Source: an uncultured Eubacterium sp. (GTDB lineage: Bacteria; Bacillota; Clostridia; Lachnospirales; Lachnospiraceae). Taken from it: a stretch of DNA of 64,000 nt. The DNA lies in NCBI GenBank assembly GCA_910584065.1, contig CAJTZN010000015.1:1-64000 (forward strand), in the 5' to 3' direction. This document shows, one piece after another, positions 17,281-25,920 of the stretch. The notes beneath the pieces are model-generated. The model did no database searches. It worked only from the letters and a program-made list of their open reading frames with translations, and was not told the DNA's origin. The translations under genes were made by a program, and so were the position numbers. Positions within the stretch are counted from its first letter, which is position 1. Every line of letters starts with the position of its first letter.

Positions 17281-17517
17281 TCAATCCAAAGCGGCTTCTT
17301 TATCTTCCACTGTGACAGGAATGGCAAATTGCCCGATCATCAAGTCGTAACAAGTTTCACAAAGATTAAACTTGTGGATCTGCAGATCTTTTTCGGAAAA
17401 AAAACCCCAGTCTTTTCTCACAAAAAGTCCGTCCTCATGTAAAATCCCGTTGATCTGTTTCAATTCCCTGCCACATTTATTACACAATACCTTTTGTTTC
17501 TCCATCATCCTCGCCAT
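17281..17517 (-). CDS. Small CxxC zinc-ribbon-like protein
   Basis: The 78-residue protein carries CNKCGRE near the N-terminus and CETCYD near residue 55, a four-Cys pattern suited to one zinc ion. Between them lies the conserved-looking DWGFFSEKDLQIHKFNLCE segment. No catalytic motif is seen. The true start may be any of three close Met codons (17517, 17508 or 17505), since the SD-like AAAGGA and GAGG stretches are equally usable. It is linked to rnz by a 38-bp gap. Function unknown; a structural zinc finger or RNA-binding helper is possible. Confidence 0.65.
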   Translation of the reverse strand: MARMMEKQKVLCNKCGRELKQINGILHEDGLFVRKDWGFFSEKDLQIHKFNLCETCYDLMIGQFAIPVTVEDKEAALD

Positions 17518-17595
17518 CCTTTGAAATCATTTTTCCTCTATTATAATGAATTCTACGCTTTTTTTCCAGTTGTAATAATAGGTAAAACCGCTACA

Positions 17596-18288
17596 TTATT
17601 CCTCGCGCTCCCGTTCCGCCTGTGACTTTCGCAGATAGTCGGGCGCAAACTCCGCAGCGGTCACACATTCTCCCCTCTCAAATAGAAGACCACCGATCCG
17701 GGCCACACTCGCCCCTCTCTGGTAACGGTCTGCCGCCTCGGCAAAGCAGATCTCCACGCCCGCGTTCTCCCGGATCACCTGTTCAAAAACCGGAACCCCG
17801 TCTCCCAAAAAAATCGTGCGCTCGCCAATCGCGTTGATCTGCTCCACGACCGACGAAACAGCCGCCGCGGCCGGTTCCGCCAGTACCTCCGGAATGCCCT
17901 GCGCCGAGCGGTATATTCCATAGTATACCTGTCCTCTCCTGGCGTCCATGATCGGACATACGACAACACCGCATTCCGAAACATTTGCCGCCAATCCCAT
18001 GAGCGACGAAACCGGCACGATCGGAATACCCAGTGTCCAGGCAATCCCTTTAGCCGTAGACGCCCCGATACGAAGGCCGGTAAACGATCCCGGGCCGGCC
18101 GAAACAGCGATGCAGTCCAGTTCTTCCGGTTCCACCTCCGCCATCCGCATCATATCCGCGATCATCGGAAGAAGCGTCTGCGAATGTGTCTTTTTATTGT
18201 GGATGGTGTACTCACCGACCAGCATTCCGTCTGACATGAGCGCCGCGGCTGCCACCAGGCCGGAACTGTCTATACTCAATATTTTCAT
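17596..18288 (-). CDS. tsaB: t6A biosynthesis protein TsaB
   Basis: The 230-residue ASKHA-fold protein TsaB dimerises with TsaD to form the t6A transferase scaffold. Characteristic are the N-terminal ILSIDSSGLVAAAAL, the HSQTLLP segment (about 35-41) and the signature AVSAGPGSFTGLRIG near residues 63-77. Length is typical. It lies downstream of tsaE with a 64-bp gap and upstream of the small CxxC gene and rnz on the same strand. Confidence 0.97.
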   Translation of the reverse strand: MKILSIDSSGLVAAAALMSDGMLVGEYTIHNKKTHSQTLLPMIADMMRMAEVEPEELDCIAVSAGPGSFTGLRIGASTAKGIAWTLGIPIVPVSSLMGLAANVSECGVVVCPIMDARRGQVYYGIYRSAQGIPEVLAEPAAAAVSSVVEQINAIGERTIFLGDGVPVFEQVIRENAGVEICFAEAADRYQRGASVARIGGLLFERGECVTAAEFAPDYLRKSQAEREREE

Positions 18289-18352
18289 AACTGTTCCTTT
18301 CTATAGAAAGAGCTTCCCGCGCAAGGTATCGCGCACAAAGGAAACGCCCCCG

Positions 18353-18772
18353 CTAGCCAACCGTTATCTTCCGGTAATCAAACCCCTGCTCCAAATCTTT
18401 CTCGATCGTGATGTGGATACAATGTTCCGGCAGGATCTCACGGATCCGGGACGCCCACTCGATCAGGCAGACCCCCTCCCCAAACAGATACTCCTCATAC
18501 CCGAGATCGTACATTTCCTCCACATCCGCGATGCGGTACACGTCAAAATGATAAAAAGGGATCCGCCCCTCTTCGTATTCCTGGATCAGGGTAAACGTAG
18601 GGCTCGTAACAGGCTCCCGAATGCCAAGTCCTTCTGCAAAACCTTTCGTAAAAACCGTTTTTCCCACGCCGAGGTCGCCGTCTAACAGATAAATCTCTCC
18701 CGGCTGCGCGCGCTTTCCCATTTCTCTGGCAAAAGCGATCGTCTCCCGCTCTCCATGACTTTCCTCTATCAT
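18353..18772 (-). CDS. tsaE: t6A biosynthesis ATPase TsaE
   Basis: The 139-residue P-loop ATPase TsaE drives turnover of the TsaBD complex. Walker A is GDLGVGKT (about 32-39), followed by the family motif VTSPTFTLIQEY and the HFDVYR strand. The acidic IEWASRI stretch near 107 is also typical. Its ATG overlaps the stop of the upstream YcxB-like gene by 4 nt (ATGA), so the two are coupled. Confidence 0.97.
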   Translation of the reverse strand: MIEESHGERETIAFAREMGKRAQPGEIYLLDGDLGVGKTVFTKGFAEGLGIREPVTSPTFTLIQEYEEGRIPFYHFDVYRIADVEEMYDLGYEEYLFGEGVCLIEWASRIREILPEHCIHITIEKDLEQGFDYRKITVG

Positions 18773-19251
18773 TTCCGACTCTCCCCGACAAGCTCTGCCA
18801 GCCTGACATAATCATCCCCGCACTCCTGTCTGGGTATGATAAATGCCGAAACCGCGTTCATATACAGATACATCGCCTCTTTCGTCACGATCACCTTTCT
18901 CATGTCACTCCACTTCACTTCCACTGTTCCCGCCATATTTTCCACCGACATGCCTGTTTGGGTAAACGTATAGTGGAATGGTTCCCGGAACGCCCCGGTT
19001 TTTAACTGGCTGCGTCCTTTCATTAAAAGCGTGAGGGGCTGGATCACCGTAAACATCAGTCCCAAAAAGATCAGGATGACCCGCTGGGAAGTAGCAAAAT
19101 ATTTCCAAAAAACGAGTAAACCAACAATCGCCGCCAAACTGATCAGTATACCGATCACGCCACCCGCGCGCAAAAAATTATTTCGTAAAAGGAAGCGGTC
19201 CAGCGTCTTTTTATCGAGCTTCACATCAAGTTCCAACACTTCATCATTCAT
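18769..19251 (-). CDS. YcxB-like membrane protein
   Basis: This 160-residue protein has two transmembrane helices (about 30-52 and 58-76) and a C-terminal cytoplasmic PH-like domain typical of the YcxB family, with EPFHYTFTQTGMSVE and VEVKWSDMRKVIVTK. The family's role is not known; membrane-associated PH-like domains often mediate binding. It overlaps tsaE by 4 nt and heads the tsaE-tsaB-rnz-tsaD run. Confidence 0.8.
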   Translation of the reverse strand: MNDEVLELDVKLDKKTLDRFLLRNNFLRAGGVIGILISLAAIVGLLVFWKYFATSQRVILIFLGLMFTVIQPLTLLMKGRSQLKTGAFREPFHYTFTQTGMSVENMAGTVEVKWSDMRKVIVTKEAMYLYMNAVSAFIIPRQECGDDYVRLAELVGESRK

Positions 19252-19365
19252 TCTGCGTTTTGTTTCCTTTCCTTCTTATCCTCAGTACCATTTTATTAAA
19301 ATTGCAGAAAAAAGTCAACTGCTTCCTGCCGGGCACATCTGCGTACGCACATCTGCGTTTTCTCA

Positions 19366-20565
19366 CTATATCTCCACCTTGTGCAACAGATAATCCAAAG
19401 CATTGATCTTTCGAATCCCCTCATAATCGGCGGCTGGATCCATATCCAGAGTTAAAATACATTTCGGATAATTGTCCTGGATCTTTTGCAAGGGCCTTAG
19501 CTCCCTCTCCAGCGTTTTTTCATCCCGGACCGTCGCCGCAACCTGTATGTACTTCCGCCCCGTCTCATCCCTTGCCACAAAATCGATCTCCACATCCCCC
19601 ATTTTCCCGACGCAGACTTCGTATCCCCGGCGGATCAATTCCAGATACACGATATTTTCCAAAATATGCCCGGCGTCCCTCCCGGCCTGCCCAAGCATGG
19701 TATTTCGCAGGCCAACATCCACAACATAGTATTTTTCCAGCGTCTTCAGATACTGTCTGCCCTTGATATCATACCGCTTGGCCTGATAGATGATATAGGA
19801 TTCCATCAGGGAAGAAACATACGACTCCACTGTCCTTACATTGATCTTCCTCCCGTTTGACGTCATCGTATCGCTGATCTTCTTCGTCGACAGCTGGCTT
19901 CCCAGATTATCCAGCAGAAATCGTATGACACTTTCGAGCATCATGACATCATCAATCTTCTTTCTGGAAATAATATCTTTTACGACAATGGAATCGTAAA
20001 TGCCCGACAGATAGTCCCTGACCTGCTCCTGTTCCAGATTTAGGACATACGGAAACGACGAACTTTCCACATACCGCCGGTACGCTTCCTCCGCCCCGTC
20101 ATCCGCCCCTTGGGCCGATACATATTCATAAAAGGACAATGGCAGCATTTCAATCTTGACATATCTTCCAGTCAATAGCGTCGCCAGTTCCCCGGAGAGC
20201 AGATACGCATTCGAACCGGTCATATAAATATCGACATTCTCTTTGAGGAATAAACTGTCCACGACCCGTTGAAATTCATTGACATTTTGTATCTCATCAA
20301 GAAAAATATAGGTCATCCGGCCCTCGACAAGCCGCTCTTTCAAATACCGGTACAGCGCTTTCGCTTCCCGCAGCTCATCAAACTCAAAATCTTCAAAATT
20401 GACGGCTATGATCTGTTCCCCCGGCACACCCTGCTCCCGCAGATATTCCTGGAACATCCGCAGCAGCGTGGATTTGCCACAGCGCCTGATCCCCGTAACG
20501 ACCTTTATTATTTTTTTATCCTGATATCCGGCCAGCTTTTCAAAATATTCCTGTCTTCGAATCAT
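19366..20565 (-). CDS. DUF4143 P-loop ATPase (AAA_14), copy A
   Basis: The 399-residue protein has an N-terminal AAA_14 domain (Walker A GIRRCGKST near 25-33, Walker B YIFLDEIQNV near 90-99, sensor MTGSNAYLLSGELAT) and a C-terminal DUF4143 domain with a restriction-enzyme-like core (VEIDFVARDE near 325-335). The family is common and multicopy in gut Clostridia; its function is not settled. The gene is monocistronic, and its promoter carries a palindrome just upstream of the -35 that recurs in front of the paralogue at 61838-63037. Confidence 0.9.
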   Translation of the reverse strand: MIRRQEYFEKLAGYQDKKIIKVVTGIRRCGKSTLLRMFQEYLREQGVPGEQIIAVNFEDFEFDELREAKALYRYLKERLVEGRMTYIFLDEIQNVNEFQRVVDSLFLKENVDIYMTGSNAYLLSGELATLLTGRYVKIEMLPLSFYEYVSAQGADDGAEEAYRRYVESSSFPYVLNLEQEQVRDYLSGIYDSIVVKDIISRKKIDDVMMLESVIRFLLDNLGSQLSTKKISDTMTSNGRKINVRTVESYVSSLMESYIIYQAKRYDIKGRQYLKTLEKYYVVDVGLRNTMLGQAGRDAGHILENIVYLELIRRGYEVCVGKMGDVEIDFVARDETGRKYIQVAATVRDEKTLERELRPLQKIQDNYPKCILTLDMDPAADYEGIRKINALDYLLHKVEI

Positions 20566-20637
20566 GATAATCCTCCATTTTCGCGGTACAATATAATCGA
20601 ACGAACAAAACCATTTAAAAATTTAAATTATATTTAT

Positions 20638-20697
20638 ATTATATGCAAAAACTTTCAAATTATCAATAGTTTTTGTACTGCAGTGCAAAAACTTTCA
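20638..20697 (-). promoter_or_regulatory. Promoter and palindrome of DUF4143 copy A
   Basis: Minus-strand TTGATA (20661-20666) and TATAAT (20638-20643) are 17 nt apart. A palindrome with 8-bp arms AGTTTTTG/CAAAAACT occupies 20668-20693, starting 2 nt upstream of the -35. A half-site copy, GAAAGTTTTTGCA, occurs again in the spacer at about 20643-20656. The same placement is seen at 63058-63114. Confidence 0.7.
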
Positions 20698-20711
20698 TTT
20701 TTCGACATTTT

Positions 20712-22208
20712 TTACATCAGTCGCCAGCCCGGGTGATATTTATTTTTCAGCGTGCAGCCGGTTAATTTGCCCCAACCTAACGGATACCCGTCCACACATA
20801 CGAGAACATATGCTCCCGCCTGCTTCCCTGCTGCTGCCGCATCTTCCCCGCCCAGCACGAGCGTTTCTCCTTTCAGATAGCGAAACACCCTGTCATCCTG
20901 CGCGGACAGATCGATCACTTTTTTATACTCCCCGGCTCGCAGCGCCATCGCGAGCGACTGGCTCGGTTCAAAGCGCTTTTTCTTTACTTCCCCCAAAAAA
21001 AGTCCGCTCCGCAGAAAGCGGAGCCCCCGCACATCCGGCATTTCCTCCGGCATATAGTAAAGCATCCCATTTTTGCTCTCAATGCGCTCACACGCAAATG
21101 TTCGGTTCAGGTTCACGGCAAACGCTTCAAACAACTCACGTTCTTCTTTTTGCAGACCGCTCCTTCGGCGACCGCTGCTTTGCCTGCGCTCGTCACTTTG
21201 CCTGCGCTCGCAGGTTCGCCTGCCTTCGTTGCTTTGCCTGCGTTCGCAAGTTCGCCTGCCCTCGCTCCCCCCGCTTTCCCCAGGGCCGCCCGTACGCTCT
21301 TCCCCACAGCGAAACAGCGCGAGAAAATGCCCTTCGCCGTCCAGCCGGTGCGGAAACATCCGCACACATTTCTCCAATTCGCGGTTATCGCTGCCGATCA
21401 GCCCCGGATTTCCCGCGGCAAACCCCGGATAGCCCTCCATCTCCACAAGCCGCATCCTCTCATCCAGAGACAATATATACTCGACCGTTCCCTCATCTTC
21501 CAACGGCGAAAATGTACAGGTGGAATACAAAAGCATCCCCCCGTCTTTCAACATTGGCAGTGCTTGTTCCAGTATCTCCCTTTGGAGTTTGCTGTAAAAT
21601 TCCGGCCCGTTTTGTTCCCACGCTTTCACCATAGCCGGATCTTTGCGGAACATCCCTTCCCCGGAACAGGGCGCGTCGATAAGGATCTTATCAAAAAAGC
21701 CCGTGAAATACTGCCTAAGTTTTGCCGGATACTCCGTGATGATCAGACTGTTTTCCACGCCAAACAGTTCTATGTTTTTCAGTAACGCCTTCGCCCGCTT
21801 GCTGCTGATGTCATTCGCCACAAGCAGTCCGGTACCGCCGAGTTTCGCCGCCAATTCAGTCGCTTTTCCTCCCGGAGCCGCGCACAGGTCAAGGACGGCC
21901 TCCCCTCTCTCGACCGGCAGCCTGGACGCCGGCGTCATCGCGCTCGGATCCTGCAGATAGTACAAACCGGCAAAATAGTACGGATGTTTCGACGGCTGCG
22001 CTCCCTCTTCATAATAAAACCCATTTTCGATAAAAGGAATCTTCGTTATCGCAAATGGACAGATCGTTTCAAATTCCTCCACTGAAATTTTCGCTGTATT
22101 CACCCGCAGGCCAAACTTCCTGCACTCATTCATCGAGGAACGGTATGCCTCATATTCATCCCCCAGTATACGCCTCATCTCGTCACAAAATTTCTGCGGT
22201 AATTCCAT
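20712..22208 (-). CDS. rsmF: RsmF-like RNA (cytosine-C5) methyltransferase
   Basis: This 498-residue SAM-dependent m5C methyltransferase of the NOL1/NOP2/Sun family has motif I CAAPGGKATELA near 110-121, the motif IV catalytic Cys in DAPCSGEGMFRK near 185-196 and the motif VI Cys in STCTF near 240. A C-terminal RsmF/PUA-like domain ends in GWGKLTG..KNKYHPGWR. An unusual Arg/Glu/Gly-rich linker with repeated GRRTCERRQS units (about residues 315-355) separates the catalytic and C-terminal domains. The ATG at 22208 is preferred because an AAAGGA site lies 9 nt upstream. The substrate is probably 16S rRNA. Confidence 0.9.
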   Translation of the reverse strand: MELPQKFCDEMRRILGDEYEAYRSSMNECRKFGLRVNTAKISVEEFETICPFAITKIPFIENGFYYEEGAQPSKHPYYFAGLYYLQDPSAMTPASRLPVERGEAVLDLCAAPGGKATELAAKLGGTGLLVANDISSKRAKALLKNIELFGVENSLIITEYPAKLRQYFTGFFDKILIDAPCSGEGMFRKDPAMVKAWEQNGPEFYSKLQREILEQALPMLKDGGMLLYSTCTFSPLEDEGTVEYILSLDERMRLVEMEGYPGFAAGNPGLIGSDNRELEKCVRMFPHRLDGEGHFLALFRCGEERTGGPGESGGSEGRRTCERRQSNEGRRTCERRQSDERRQSSGRRRSGLQKEERELFEAFAVNLNRTFACERIESKNGMLYYMPEEMPDVRGLRFLRSGLFLGEVKKKRFEPSQSLAMALRAGEYKKVIDLSAQDDRVFRYLKGETLVLGGEDAAAAGKQAGAYVLVCVDGYPLGWGKLTGCTLKNKYHPGWRLM

Positions 22209-22242
22209 CTTCTGCATTCCTTTCTCAAACGGAACACATATA

Positions 22243-22310
22243 GTGTTCCGTCGGGAGCACATATTTTTTCAGTGTTCCGTCGGAAGCACATATAGTGCTC
22301 CGTCGGGAGC
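22243..22310. repeat. Three short palindromic repeats before the methyltransferase gene
   Basis: GTGYTCCGTCGGRAGCAC-like palindromes occur three times (22243-22260, 22272-22289, 22295-22310) in the gap between cdd and the methyltransferase gene. Each can form a 7-8 bp hairpin with a GTC loop. No T-run follows, so they are not clear terminators; RNA stability or protein-binding sites are possible. Confidence 0.65.
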
Positions 22311-22739
22311 TCATGCTCTCAACTTAAACCCATAGGGCAAAAGTTCCGTCAGCCGCTTCACCTCATATTCCTCCTCCGTCCGCGCGGAAATGACCTCAAA
22401 AGTTTCGGGGTCACAAAACTCCAGCATGACCTGCAGACATACGCCGCATGGCGTCGTTTTCTCCATATCCCCATCTTTTCTTCCTCCCACGACCACGATC
22501 CGCTCAAACTCCGTCACGCCGCCGCTGACCGCTTTAAAAAACGCCACCCGCTCCGCGCAGCATGTTGGGGAAAAAGCGGCGTTCTCCACATTACAGCCGG
22601 TAAATACGCTGCCATCCTTAGCCTGCAGGGCAGCGCCCACGGCAAAACCGGAATACGGACAGTAAGACCCCTCCCTAGCCCGGATCGCGGCCCGGATCAG
22701 TTCCGCCAGTTCTGTTTTCCTTATCCCTTGCCCTTCCAT
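22311..22739 (-). CDS. cdd: Cytidine deaminase
   Basis: This 142-residue enzyme deaminates cytidine and deoxycytidine to uridine forms in pyrimidine salvage. The zinc site is complete: CAERVA (Cys, catalytic Glu) near 60-65 and PCGVCLQ with two Cys near 94-100. The YCPYSGFAVGAAL segment and NVENAAF are family signatures. Length matches tetrameric Cdd. The ATG at 22739 is chosen because a GAGGGGG site lies 4-6 nt upstream. It follows the 844-residue membrane-anchored gene closely on the same strand. Confidence 0.95.
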   Translation of the reverse strand: MEGQGIRKTELAELIRAAIRAREGSYCPYSGFAVGAALQAKDGSVFTGCNVENAAFSPTCCAERVAFFKAVSGGVTEFERIVVVGGRKDGDMEKTTPCGVCLQVMLEFCDPETFEVISARTEEEYEVKRLTELLPYGFKLRA

Positions 22740-22772
22740 AACATCCCCCTCATCTTCCAAACATGGATCACT

Positions 22773-25307
22773 CTATCGCAAATAAGAAACGTATTTGTCC
22801 CCGGCATCGTGAAATGTCTTTTCCATCTCCGCCCTGCCGATCGTTTCTTTCTTTCCGTTCGCTGGATTGTAGGTCGAAACCGTTTTCGTATCATATCCGC
22901 ATATAACGACAGCAGTGGATTTTCCAGTCATACCGATCACATATTTCCCGCTGCTCACAAAATACAGTACCTGTTCCAGTGTCAAGCCGGTCAGGTTCAC
23001 CGGCTCATTCATATACTGTCCGAGCATCTCATACAGGGAACGGTTCTTCGCTGACATTTTCTGGGCATCCACCGAAAAATGGTTTGCCTTTAAAACCATG
23101 TACGCACAGGCCGCCAGGTTCGAAATTTTTGAAGTAGCTTCCTGCATTTCCAGACCGGCTACGCTGTTCATCAAAAAGCTGCCGCTCCTCTCCCACACGA
23201 CCATATGGCTTGCGGAAACGACCACGCCCATCTGCTCATCCGCTTTGCGGATCGCCTCCGCGGGATCTTCATAAGAGCCCGTGATCTTTCCTAACGCATA
23301 GACATAATACTTTGGCACTTTTACCTCATCGAGATGTACCGAGCGCCCGCTTGTCACCAGTTCATCCATGGCCACCTCATACGCTGGCACCTCATCAATG
23401 ATGAACGTGGACGGAAAACCGATATACCACTCGGTCAGCGTCCCCGACGTAACGCGGGATTTCAGATCATACACGGATGTTTTCTCCTCGGTCTGATTGA
23501 GGATGCTGTCATCCGCGATACGCTGAAACTTTTTATTTCCCGACCGCTTCACGCGGGACAGCGTCATGACGTTCCCCTCTACTTTTACGTTCGTGACATA
23601 CTGCTTTTTACTGCTGTACGCCTTTTTCACTTCTTTCCCCGCCGCATCCGCAATGACCAGTTTATAACAGGGAATCAAAGGTTCTCTGGCTGTCGTGCTC
23701 GTTATATCGCTCTTCTTCACATAGCCGTAGACGACGTTCTCATTGATCACATCAAACAGACGAATATATTCGCCATCCCGGCTTTTGGGGATCTGAACTT
23801 TTTCCTCATTCTCGAGGTTAAACACTGTCAGATTTTCCCCGTATCCCGTTTTCTGCGAATCCGACCAGACAAAACAGTTGCTCTTTTTAATGATCTTAAA
23901 GCCAATGTCCGTAATATTTTCCGCAATCTTCGTCAGCCTTCTGGATTCCATATTATAGGAATAGACAACATTCGCCACGATAAAATAATATACGTTCCGG
24001 CTGCTGACATAACCATAATCGTTAAAATCCTGCTTTAACTGCTGATATGTCGTATCCATCGGCAGATACACCAGTTCATTTATTATATTTTCCTGCTGCA
24101 CATATTTATACAGCACGATGGCCACCTTCCCCTCATACTGCCCTCTCGGGAAATATCCATACACAGCAAAATACAGATTCCCCTCCTCATCCGTTTTCAG
24201 CAGACGGATGCTCTGTCCGCCGCCCTGACGATATTCATAAGAAGCCTGTTCCGAATACGAAGAATACAATTTGGTGACCACATTCTTCTCCTTATCCATA
24301 TCGTAGCAATACAGGTTTCCCGAGCGCGCAAAAAAGAGCCGCTTCGTTTTCTCACAGACGAGAGTCTCCATATCCACCTCATTGGTGATCCCAATCTTCA
24401 GCTGGTTTTTCTGCACACTCGTCAGCTTCGGATCATATTCCGTCTCCAACGTCCGCTCAAAGTTCAGCAAATAACTGTGGCCCGAAGCAAATCTCACGCG
24501 GTAAAATTCATTGACATGATATACTTCCTTGCCGGACGCCGTCGTCCCCTCCACAAAGTAATTCAGGTGAAAACAAGCTGTTTCCATGTTGTATTCTTTT
24601 ACCGTGGGAACGGGTTCAGACAGTTTCTTCGGCGACAATCTCCCCCAGGTAACGAGATCCGAACTCGATTTAATGTTCACCGTGGCAAGCGAATCATTCG
24701 ACGCCGTGCCGTCCGGTTCCAAATACGTTTCCAGCTGCTCCGCTTTCGACTTGCTGAACGTATCTTTGTGAAACTGCATGGCAAAAGCAAGTTTTTCTTT
24801 CAGAAACGAATCCTGTGTATAATACTTGAGCCTGGTATAATAGTGCACTTTCCTTCCCGAGTCAGTCGTGGCCGTCAGGGACAGGACATATTCCGTGCTT
24901 GTCTGAAATCCATAATCCAGATCCAGTTCGAGTTTCTTCGTATCCTTCCCAATGGCGTTCATCGCGCCGGAAAAATAAACTTCATCCGTGTCCTTATCCA
25001 TGATGTCGTACTGCAGCTTGATCAGCCGGACTTCCTTATCATGTATCGTGATCTGCAGCTTTTTGTCCGTACTGATCGGGGTGAGCGATTCCCGCACGAT
25101 CTTATGGTCCAACGGGCCATTGTATCCGTACAGGCGGTTCATCTCAACATTCTGGGACACCAGCGTAAGAAAGGGAATACTTTCCTCCCCCCGGCTGATC
25201 TGGACCCCCTCTTCATACATGTCACTTTCCAACTGCCTGCCAAAGTAAAAAAGCGCCCCCGCAAAAACGACGAGTAAGACAACTGCTTTATATAAATATT
25301 TAACCAT
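22773..25307 (-). CDS. Large membrane-anchored extracytoplasmic protein, possible degenerate C39-like C-terminus
   Basis: The 844-residue protein has one N-terminal transmembrane segment (about 5-22) and a long extracytoplasmic part. Residues ~35-170 look like a beta-sandwich (VRLIKLQYDIMD). The central ~350 residues have repeated YDMDKEKN/YSYNMESRR/VFNLENEE blades suggesting a beta-propeller. The last ~130 residues end in ACAYMVLKAN, GKYVIGM, VVICGYD and YNPANGKK, which resemble the layout of C39-like peptidases. However, the usual His is not evident before GYD, so activity is doubtful. It is not assigned to a named family here. cdd lies 33 bp downstream. Confidence 0.6.
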   Translation of the reverse strand: MVKYLYKAVVLLVVFAGALFYFGRQLESDMYEEGVQISRGEESIPFLTLVSQNVEMNRLYGYNGPLDHKIVRESLTPISTDKKLQITIHDKEVRLIKLQYDIMDKDTDEVYFSGAMNAIGKDTKKLELDLDYGFQTSTEYVLSLTATTDSGRKVHYYTRLKYYTQDSFLKEKLAFAMQFHKDTFSKSKAEQLETYLEPDGTASNDSLATVNIKSSSDLVTWGRLSPKKLSEPVPTVKEYNMETACFHLNYFVEGTTASGKEVYHVNEFYRVRFASGHSYLLNFERTLETEYDPKLTSVQKNQLKIGITNEVDMETLVCEKTKRLFFARSGNLYCYDMDKEKNVVTKLYSSYSEQASYEYRQGGGQSIRLLKTDEEGNLYFAVYGYFPRGQYEGKVAIVLYKYVQQENIINELVYLPMDTTYQQLKQDFNDYGYVSSRNVYYFIVANVVYSYNMESRRLTKIAENITDIGFKIIKKSNCFVWSDSQKTGYGENLTVFNLENEEKVQIPKSRDGEYIRLFDVINENVVYGYVKKSDITSTTAREPLIPCYKLVIADAAGKEVKKAYSSKKQYVTNVKVEGNVMTLSRVKRSGNKKFQRIADDSILNQTEEKTSVYDLKSRVTSGTLTEWYIGFPSTFIIDEVPAYEVAMDELVTSGRSVHLDEVKVPKYYVYALGKITGSYEDPAEAIRKADEQMGVVVSASHMVVWERSGSFLMNSVAGLEMQEATSKISNLAACAYMVLKANHFSVDAQKMSAKNRSLYEMLGQYMNEPVNLTGLTLEQVLYFVSSGKYVIGMTGKSTAVVICGYDTKTVSTYNPANGKKETIGRAEMEKTFHDAGDKYVSYLR

Positions 25308-25456
25308 GAAAATAAAATCTCCTTGCTTATAAATCCGTTAGCACTTATTTTATCACACTTATAACAACAGGGCAATCACATTTCCCATTTTTCTCTATAT
25401 ATTAGTAATAACACGAAAACAATCCTGTGATCTCTCACAGGCTGAAAGGAATGTTT

Positions 25457-25855
25457 ATGAATCATTTTGAGGAAGCTTTTCAGGATTACTGGTTCGGCCA
25501 GCCCCTGTCCCCGTCACTCTCACCAGTCTTTGGCGCGGAAAAACTGTGGGAAATGGAAAATGACTATTCCTATCTGAAATATCTGTACCCCAATATATGC
25601 AGCAAACTCCGTGAACGCACAGAAGAAGAATGCGACCAGCTCGAATATGACGGAAGCATTATGTTTGATACTTACCCGGACAAAACGGCCCTGCAGCAGA
25701 TTGCCCGCAAAATCGTGAAAAAGTGCAGTCAGGAAGATCCCGACTCGTTTCCTGCGGACAACTCGCACATCCGGGAAATGGCAGAAATCATTTTATACAA
25801 TGAAATCCTGTTTCGACGCAACCGCTACCGCTACCGCAAGCGTCTCTATTTCTAA
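25457..25855 (+). CDS. Uncharacterised small acidic protein
   Basis: This 132-residue soluble protein is mainly helical by composition, has no signal or membrane segment, and ends in an Arg/Tyr-rich tail (RRNRYRYRKR). Its central part (RIVKKCSQED after DTYPDKTALQQIA) shows no family I recognise. The ATG at 25457 follows an AAAGGA site at 6 nt. It is transcribed away from the 844-residue gene and ends at a strong bidirectional terminator. Function unknown. Confidence 0.7.
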   Translation: MNHFEEAFQDYWFGQPLSPSLSPVFGAEKLWEMENDYSYLKYLYPNICSKLRERTEEECDQLEYDGSIMFDTYPDKTALQQIARKIVKKCSQEDPDSFPADNSHIREMAEIILYNEILFRRNRYRYRKRLYF

Positions 25856-25875
25856 ATGTGCGCTGTCGGCCGTAC

Positions 25876-25918
25876 GAAAAAGAACCCCCACATCCGTTCG
25901 ATATGAGGGTTCTTTTTC
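25876..25918. terminator. Bidirectional terminator
   Basis: GAAAAAGAACCC pairs with GGGTTCTTTTTC, giving a 12-bp stem with A- and T-rich flanks. It lies between two convergent genes and can serve both. Confidence 0.9.
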
Positions 25919-25920
25919 AT

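Noticed and set aside
20810..21634. 274-residue plus-strand frame opposite the RNA methyltransferase
   Set aside because: It is the shadow of the GC-rich repeat and catalytic region of the real minus-strand gene; composition (Pro/Ser/His/Arg) and lack of a ribosome binding site argue against coding.
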